Shown here one piece after another: positions 57,808 to 64,000 of a stretch of DNA of 64,000 bases (positions are counted from its first letter, which is position 1; each line of letters starts with the position of its first letter). The notes below the pieces were generated by a model that did no database searches, was not told where the DNA came from, and saw only the letters and a program-made list of their open reading frames with translations. The translations under genes were made by a program, and so were the position numbers. The stretch comes from Siphonodentalium dalli (taxonomy: Eukaryota > Mollusca > Scaphopoda > Gadilida > Siphonodentaliidae), in contig CP136067.1 of the NCBI GenBank assembly GCA_032622095.1, forward strand, positions 45,801,549 through 45,865,548, read 5' to 3'.

Positions 57808-58128
57808 CGCACATAATCGACCTATAATGCGAATGGGTATATAATGTGATTATTTGATTCTGAATTAAGCAGATAGTGGAGTCATATCAGTTATTTAGTT
57901 TTATGGCGCGGGCCACAGTTAACAAACATGTTAAAGAGCGTACACCTGGAAAGTCGTGAGTTGGCTTATTTGTGTCATTGTCCGCACGTAATCTGCTTTG
58001 AATCACCTCATTATGAGTCGATAAAGTGACTAAAACGCTCTCATTTTCAGAACATTATCGACTCAAAATGAGGCGATTCTAAGCAGATTCCTACCTAAAA
58101 TAAGTACATTATAAGCAGATAATGCGCG
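57808..58128. mobile_element. CGCAC-ended MITE, copy 2 (321 bp)
   Basis: Starts cgcacataatcgacctataa and ends gcagataatgcgcg. The inner hairpin is cctcattatgagtcgataaa / acattatcgactcaaaatga. Uninterrupted version of 45633-46270. Confidence 0.7.
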
Positions 58129-58602
58129 GGTTTTCGGGAGAACAAGCTGTTGTAGGTCGCAATAAATTATGTTTTTCGTGATATTTTAGGTGGAACGACA
58201 ACAAGGTCATGATATGATAATGGTCTTCTAAAATGTTCGTATCCATTATATTGCGCTCACCTCTGGGTTCATTACACTAAACGTTGTTTCAAGAATCCTT
58301 CAGTATATTATAACAATGCATATAGAACGTTCATGGTTATGAAAGACCTTGCATGTAGTTCATAAGTCAGACGCTCTTCATAGCTTGTGTTTGTATAATG
58401 TGTTCTATTATTATTGTTGCGAGTGGGATGTTTGTAAATGTGATGGAGTGTGTTGGTCCCAGTTTTAACACACGAAATGATGAATATGAATTTCGTGAGA
58501 TACTATCTAGTTCTGTTAACACAATTCTCAATACTATTTATAATTCTGATATAGTGTACCGTTCATATTTGTTTCAGCATTGGAATAAACTACTGTATAC
58601 AT
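58129..58602. other. no gene recognised
   Basis: A 108-codon ORF (58398-58724) starts here but runs into the following MITE, so it is not a gene in its present form. Confidence 0.35.
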
Positions 58603-58755
58603 TTAACCCTTTACCCAACAAACCGGCCAAAAACGGCCAAATAAAGCTGCAACAGCCTAAATTATCTTGGGTCTGTCTCAATAAAACCATACAAATATGG
58701 ATATCATTGGAACCGGCTCATTGACCACATTGTGATGGTTTAAGTTATGCCCTGT

Positions 58756-58824
58756 GCCAATGCATTCTCTTATATATGCGAGTCGACCATAGGTCGCCTC
58801 GCATATATAAGAGAATGCATTGGC
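58756..58824 (+). repeat. 69-bp palindrome, type I
   Basis: Identical in form to 15961-16029. Confidence 0.95.
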
Positions 58825-58889
58825 CTAAAAACACTTTTTACCATTTTTTCTTACATTCTTTAACAATTTTATAATTTTTAATGTGTTAA

Positions 58890-58958
58890 GCCAATGCATT
58901 CTCTTATATATGCGAGGCGACCTATGGTCGACTCGCATATATAAGAACATGCATTGGC
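58890..58958 (-). repeat. 69-bp palindrome, type I, opposite orientation
   Basis: As 16099-16167, with one damaged site (aagaacatgc). Confidence 0.95.
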
Positions 58959-59129
58959 ACAGGGCCGTTCTGTTGGGTAAAGGGTTAAATAACCAAAACA
59001 CATTGTAATGGCATCATGATCTCTTATGTGTAATTATATATAGGCACTTGCAGCCTATATGCAGGAAAATGAAAACAAAACACATAATAATGAAGCAAAG
59101 TAGAAATAAAAAGAGAATCAGAAAAAGAC

Positions 59130-60400
59130 ATCAATCATAAAGAAGCTTACTGGCGTGATATGCTGGAAGAAATAAAATCGACAATTAATACAACACAGAA
59201 TTCAAAATCACATGGACCTGATAGCATTCAGCATTTTTGGCTGAAACAATTTCCAACATGCCATCTTCATCTTGAAACAATCTTGAGTTCTTATGCAGTT
59301 AACGCAGACAGTGCACCAGACTGGCTTTTGACATGAGTGACAACCCTGTTACTAAAGAATCAAGATACTAACACTCCTAAAAATTATCGCCCAACCACAT
59401 GCTTGTCATCCTGCTATAAAGTGTTCACATAAATTCTAACACTATATCAACTCTGTAAGCATTACTCTCACACAATAACCTTATGCCAAAGGTACAGCAG
59501 AGTTGATGTAGAGGCAGCATGGGATGTGAAGATCAGCTGCACGTCTGTGGATTAAATGGAAACATAGCAGTGCAAGAAACATAAAAAAAACAGTATAAGC
59601 ACATAATTTATTGCCTACAAAAAAACAACTTATGATTGCGTCCCTCACAGCTGGATTTTGCAATAATTGGAACTCAATAAGGCCAATTCTGTATTTGTAA
59701 ACTTCTTGTGCAATGTCATACGGAGATGGGAAACAAGCGTGTAACTATCGTTCGAAGAGGAAATGATAAAATCTGATAATGTACATATTAAAGGGAATGA
59801 TACAATCTGAGACTGTACATATTAAAATATGGATATCTCAAGAGGCCCCTGTCACTTCTCCCTTTTTTTATTTCCTCTTAGTTCTGAAATTAACTCCACA
59901 CAAACTGGTTACTAACTGAATACTGGAGGGTGTGCAACCAATGTGACACACATCGTATATATGGATGACATCAAACTGTATACCAAAGAAGAATCGGATG
60001 CGGAGACCCAACTTAAAATAGTGATGACATAGGCATGAATTTTGGATATTATAAGAGTGCAAGCTGTCATGGGTAGATGGTGAAAGAACACAAGTGGAAA
60101 TTTTGACATTATTTCAGAGGACATGATTAGAATTGAATCAAACATCCAGAAAACAGCTCCTCTCAGAACAACCCGAATACCACACAAGGTGACATCAATG
60201 CAGACTGTCCAGGTTTATTGTAACAACTTTGAAACGTTGTCAATACCGAAATTTCTCAAAAAGGGTGTATTGTACATAATATAATATAAAAACCTTGGCA
60301 AGTGGCTCAATCGAGTAACACAATTTCTGAGCTTCAGAAAGAGGCTGTCTTGGGTACAGCAAATATTTTGCGAAAGGTCAAGAAAACCAAGACAGTGTGA
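59130..60400 (+). pseudogene. heavily decayed LINE reverse transcriptase
   Basis: In pieces and with stops in several places, the frames still give HGPDSIQHFWLKQF (59210-59251) and PDWLLT, then a stop. LLLKNQDTNTPKNYRP and TTCLSSCYKVFT follow (about 59350-59430): RT motifs 0-2. RGPCHFSLFLFPLSSE is a broken G..QGD.LSP..F motif near 59845. VTHIVYMDDIKLYTKEESD has YMDD at 59958-59969. YKNLGKWL (about 60287) corresponds to the YKYLG box. The combination of GPD-I-FWLK, LL-K and YMDD-KLY recalls the R4/Dong-like or related LINE clades. It is an old, non-functional copy. Confidence 0.7.
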
Positions 60401-61897
60401 ACGACTGGAGGAATACTATTCCACTTAATACAAAATATGTGATTACCGTTGTTTTGCGACGCCCCATATTTTGGAAGAATATCTGCCTATATGCGAGTGG
60501 ATACTCACATAACCAAAATAGCGATAATGGTAAATTTACGCTTAGGAATGAATGGCCGGTGATGGAGGAAATATCAGAATCATTATCCAATACAATGAAA
60601 AATTCACGGTAAAAACAAAGGTCTGTTAAACTCCAACGAGTCATTTCGATGTGACGTCATATCATTGGAATTTCAGCACAACGAAACATAACACGACAAA
60701 TCTATAGGCGAATTACATCCCTGCCGCCGGTTTGTTAGTTGCCAAAGTTCACACCAGAAAACAAACGGTGATTTGCAAGTTTAAACAAACATGGCTCATT
60801 CGAACCTCCCAATTTTGTCTACGTAATTTGGAGGGACGGATACGATAGGTTGATAAATACACGAACTATTTATATGCCGGCTTCATATGCTTTGAAAAAC
60901 ACTTGCCAAAGACACAGCCATTTTCCAGCCGTTTTCAATTTTTCACCAGAAATCAGGCAAACGCTCTTATCGCTACCATATCAGGAATAGAATAACACGG
61001 AACGCTCTTTTCTGTTCGTGCAAATAGCGGTTTTTTGTTTGGAACACAAACACCGTGTTCATAGTTGTATTTTTCATTACTTCAATGTGTCTTTTTTGGT
61101 TACAGAATGTTCGTAGAACGATAGCTAAGATATTTATCGACCTATATTTCGATACCGGGAAAAATTAAAAAGCTAATAATATTATTTGTATTTTGGAGCG
61201 CAAACCGCCATGTGGCTTTAATACTACTGCTTGGTTTAGTTGCAGTTGGTTAATTCTCTGGAGAAAGCTATACGAAAATATAAGAAATTAACTATTTAAG
61301 TTATATCATTGGATAGAAGAGTAGGCTGCTGATGGGCCTTTGGGGCCTGAAAGTGTAAATCGCTTCGCATGGTATACACTTTTACTTCCAAATTTACACA
61401 ATGTACGCCAAAACCCACCTGCGGCATATTTCCTATTAAACTGAGAGTCCACATTAATTTTCATGTCACATATGTTGAGTTCATCAGACAAAACATTGAT
61501 ATCTGATTATAATTGATGAGGTGTTATACTTGATAAAAACAATTCTATTTGTGAACAGAATTTGTAACTGGCGCTATGTTCTCTGTGCGTATTGTAACCC
61601 AAGAGAGAGAGTTCACATGAGTCGTCGTCTGTAGTATAGAGGGAAATTCCGACAGAGCGGTTTCGCAAACACACGATTAGCAGATATTGGTTCCGGATTA
61701 TGAGCATTTACCTATGACTAGTTAGATGCCCCGGACTTAATTAACCGTCATATATTGCATGTATATCCTGAAATAATTAATGCGAATCCTTTGAATAGTT
61801 GCGGTATAATCTAGGGAAAACTAATGTAATTACAGTTACACCGTTTATCGGCGCATCGTGCCGAAGCACGAACAGTTTGTGATTCGGTATGATGGCG
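60401..61897. other. no recognised gene
   Basis: Short ORFs (up to 88 codons). catggctcattcgaacctcc near 60790 matches the complement of 38312-38331. Confidence 0.4.
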
Positions 61898-61944
61898 TTA
61901 ACCCTTTGATGATTGGAGCTTCCTGATTTTTTGCGAAAAACTTG

Positions 61945-62003
61945 TGTCTATGCATTCTCTTATAAATGCGCCGCGCCGCGCATTTATAAGAGAATGCAAT
62001 GGC
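61945..62003. repeat. palindrome variant with GC-only centre
   Basis: gcattctcttataaatgcgc mirrors gcgcatttataagagaatgc. The usual central stem is lost and replaced by a short CGC palindrome. Confidence 0.85.
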
Positions 62004-62030
62004 CTAACAATATTTACCTTCATCTTGTAA

Positions 62031-62102
62031 GCCAGTGCATTATCTTATATATGCGAAGCTCCCTATGTGAAACTCGTATAATTATATAAGATAATGCACT
62101 GA
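62031..62102. repeat. palindrome, type II, diverged
   Basis: gccagtgcattatcttatat mirrors atataagataatgcactgac; the centre is agctccctatgtgaaact. Confidence 0.85.
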
Positions 62103-62335
62103 CACATGGTCTTTAATGCTGCACCAGCGCAGCTCCCGGCATGAAAGGTTAAACTGTGTAATTACATTAGGATACCGAGATTATTACTTATAGTTATGTC
62201 TCGGTGAAAAACATCAACTTGAAAATGCATAAACACTCCTTGCACCCGGATTGTGCGTTGCGGAGACATGTGTATAGCGGCTCACCGGCGGAAAAACAGT
62301 TTTCACCATCGTTCCCGGTATTTTTTTTTTCGGGG

Positions 62336-62765
62336 GACTATTAAAATAGCCGGTGTCAGTCCGTCCGCCGTGCGTCCAGAAATGGTTTCCGGATGATAAC
62401 TTTAGTTTCGGTTATTAGATCAAAAGCAAATTTAATAGGTGAGTTTATCAGCCCTATATACAGGTCAAGTTCGAATATGGGTTTGTTCCGCTTATTTTTG
62501 CGAGAGTTGTGGCCCTTTTTCGACTTGGAATCATGTCAATTTCTGGTTTCCGGATAACTTCAGTTTGTGTGATCATATCTGAACCAAATTTGGAATGTGC
62601 GTTTATCATCACGAAATACAGATCAATTCGAATATGGGTACGATCCACCCATTTCTGTCTGGTTGCTTCGGATTTAGGGTCCTTGTTATCTTTTTCTGAA
62701 AAGCTGATGGCCCCAATGAAGCCACTTTTTCGGGGGACACTGTGGCCGGACGGCCTTTGATTTAG
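62336..62765 (+). repeat. repeat G, copy 2
   Basis: Starts near ttttttcgggggactattaa and ends near ctttttcgggggacactg. Two internal units carry tttccggat(a/g)a and cgaatatgggt. Shares style and motifs with 17605-18005. Confidence 0.6.
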
Positions 62766-64000
62766 ACAAGTTGTTTTCGAGAAAGGTGTATTTTTTTTAT
62801 GTTAACACGGATTATAGCCACAACGAATGAAGCAATCCTTGATGCAATGAATGTTACAGATTTCTTTGACAAACGTGTGTTCTTTGAAAATTCTGACGCG
62901 AAAAGCGGCCTTGTCCCAAATAGTATAAAGTATAAGCGAGTTCCGCATATTCAATTCATGGAATTTTGATTATTGGCCAAGTTCGACATCCAAGCTCCCT
63001 GGCTGCTGTGCAACGTATGCGATATGTTTGGATCAAGTTTTCGAAACTTTAATTTTCGGCTGTATTTTGGGTCCGCTTATAGCGCTCTTCGAACTTGTTA
63101 TGAGATGCTCGTAGCGGATTTCTGCATAGACATGTATGTTGGCCTGATGTTTTTGCGAGGACAAGTGGGCACATTGAAATGGGATTGTGTGCCATATAGA
63201 CGAAATATACACGCATTCGGAAAAGTGTATATATACAGCATAGGTTTTCTGGATGATTATCACACACTTGCCAGATCTGTTCGATTTTTTATTTGCACAT
63301 TTGCCACATTTTCCCATAAATAGAAGAGTCTTCTATCTTCAAATTCCAAGCTAATCTGTTTTCATATAAATAAATTATCGCCCTCTCACATGGCGTTAAT
63401 GCCACCCCAACCGATTGTCTGTTTGAGTGAAATTTACATATATAACCAAGATCGATGGTGAAAGCTGTTTTCCTGTCGGTGAGCCGCTAAACACACAGCC
63501 ACCGCAACGCACAGTTCCGGGTGCAGGGAGTGATAATGGAATGAAATATCGTTCTTTATTATGTCAGCTCTTGCGATTAGCCAATCAGCGTCGATAAAAA
63601 GTGGCGGTATATGAACCCATATATTAGGTCAGTGCATATGCAACCAATATTAAGTGCTTATCCACCATCTTGTTTTTCAGAAACTCTGTCGCCTCGGGAA
63701 TATTTTTGGTGTATTTTGGCACCAAGAAGGGGATATCTGTCGGAAATCATTTTCTGCGAATTTAAAGACATAGTACCAAAAACCTGCATGTGGTATATTT
63801 GAGGAATTCTAAAGACTCATAAATTAACTATCATACTCAACAAGTTGTCCTACTTCTGGTGATTAGGCATTGACTCAATGCGTCGACGTTCAACGCCCAT
63901 GGCGCGTCACTGTGACGTCACATAATTTAATGACCATATGCGACACAGTTAACTTACCATATAAAATAAATTATAGCGACGATTAATAAATAGATATGCA
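62766..64000. other. no recognised gene
   Basis: A 116-codon plus-strand ORF (62973-63323) is rich in aromatic residues and Cys. I do not recognise it, and the complementary strand is also open, so I do not call it a gene. Confidence 0.4.

Larger units (their letters stand above)
58603..58988. mobile_element. piggyBac-type MITE with two palindromes (copy 3)
   Basis: TTAA then CCCTTTACCCAACAAACC; GTTGGGTAAAGGG then TTAA. Same orientation and almost the same sequence as 15808-16197. Palindromes lie at 58756-58824 and 58890-58958. Confidence 0.92.
61898..62152. mobile_element. piggyBac-type MITE with two diverged palindromes
   Basis: TTAA then CCCTTTGATGATTGGAGC at the left; gctcccggcatgaaagg then TTAA at the right. 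Palindromes lie at 61945-62003 (centre replaced by gcgccgcgccgcgc) and 62031-62102. Confidence 0.82.

Overview
This window looks like AT-rich nuclear DNA from an animal. I find no rRNA gene, no convincing tRNA gene and no recognisable intact host gene. Almost everything I can name is transposable-element debris: 3' ends of non-LTR retrotransposons (LINEs), a remnant of a PIF/Harbinger transposase, many short TIR elements (MITEs), foldback hairpins, satellites and microsatellites. Scattered microsatellites, LINE copies with short repeat tails and repeats containing 'gccatcttggatttt' suggest a marine invertebrate, plausibly a mollusc or another lophotrochozoan. The species is inference only.

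Layout. 361-5880 is a 5.5-kb element with inverted arms more than 1.3 kb long, built of minisatellite and ~153-bp repeats and flanked by GATGG on both sides. 6.5-8.9 kb holds a TA-flanked MITE, a TTAA-flanked MITE and a degenerate repeat array. 8.9-10.3 kb holds a minus-strand LINE 3' end and a hairpin-bearing minisatellite. 11-14.7 kb has dispersed repeats, a 0.65-kb MITE and a ~362-bp tandem repeat. 14.8-17.2 kb is a dispersed repeat hit by a LINE, two piggyBac-type MITEs and a hAT-type MITE. Its near-empty paralogue lies at 29.7-30.6 kb. 21.2-22.5 kb is a ~46-bp minisatellite. 25.4-27.0 kb is the best-preserved LINE, with a YADD reverse transcriptase ORF of about 490 codons. 32.4-38.2 kb is a ~170-200-bp repeat array split by a 2.9-kb TIR element with a 5-bp duplication. 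38.9-40.9 kb holds two minus-strand LINE 3' ends. 45-48.7 kb has nested MITEs and LINE tails. 48.9-51.2 kb is a LINE between two ~600-bp direct repeats. 53-62 kb is mainly MITEs, a Harbinger remnant and a decayed LINE reverse transcriptase.

The strongest unifying signal is a family of 69-bp palindromes (17 recognisable copies, ten of them nearly identical). They sit inside TTAA-flanked MITEs whose terminal sequences differ from one another. Because the window holds filled and unfilled versions of several sites, the insertion history can be read directly: LINE into dispersed repeat, piggyBac-type MITE into TTAA, hAT-type MITE into the end of a piggyBac-type MITE, and piggyBac-type MITE into a mariner-type MITE.

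Nothing here works as an operon or pathway. The elements depend on transposases and reverse transcriptases encoded elsewhere. All coordinates of repeat edges were read by eye and may be off by a few bases.
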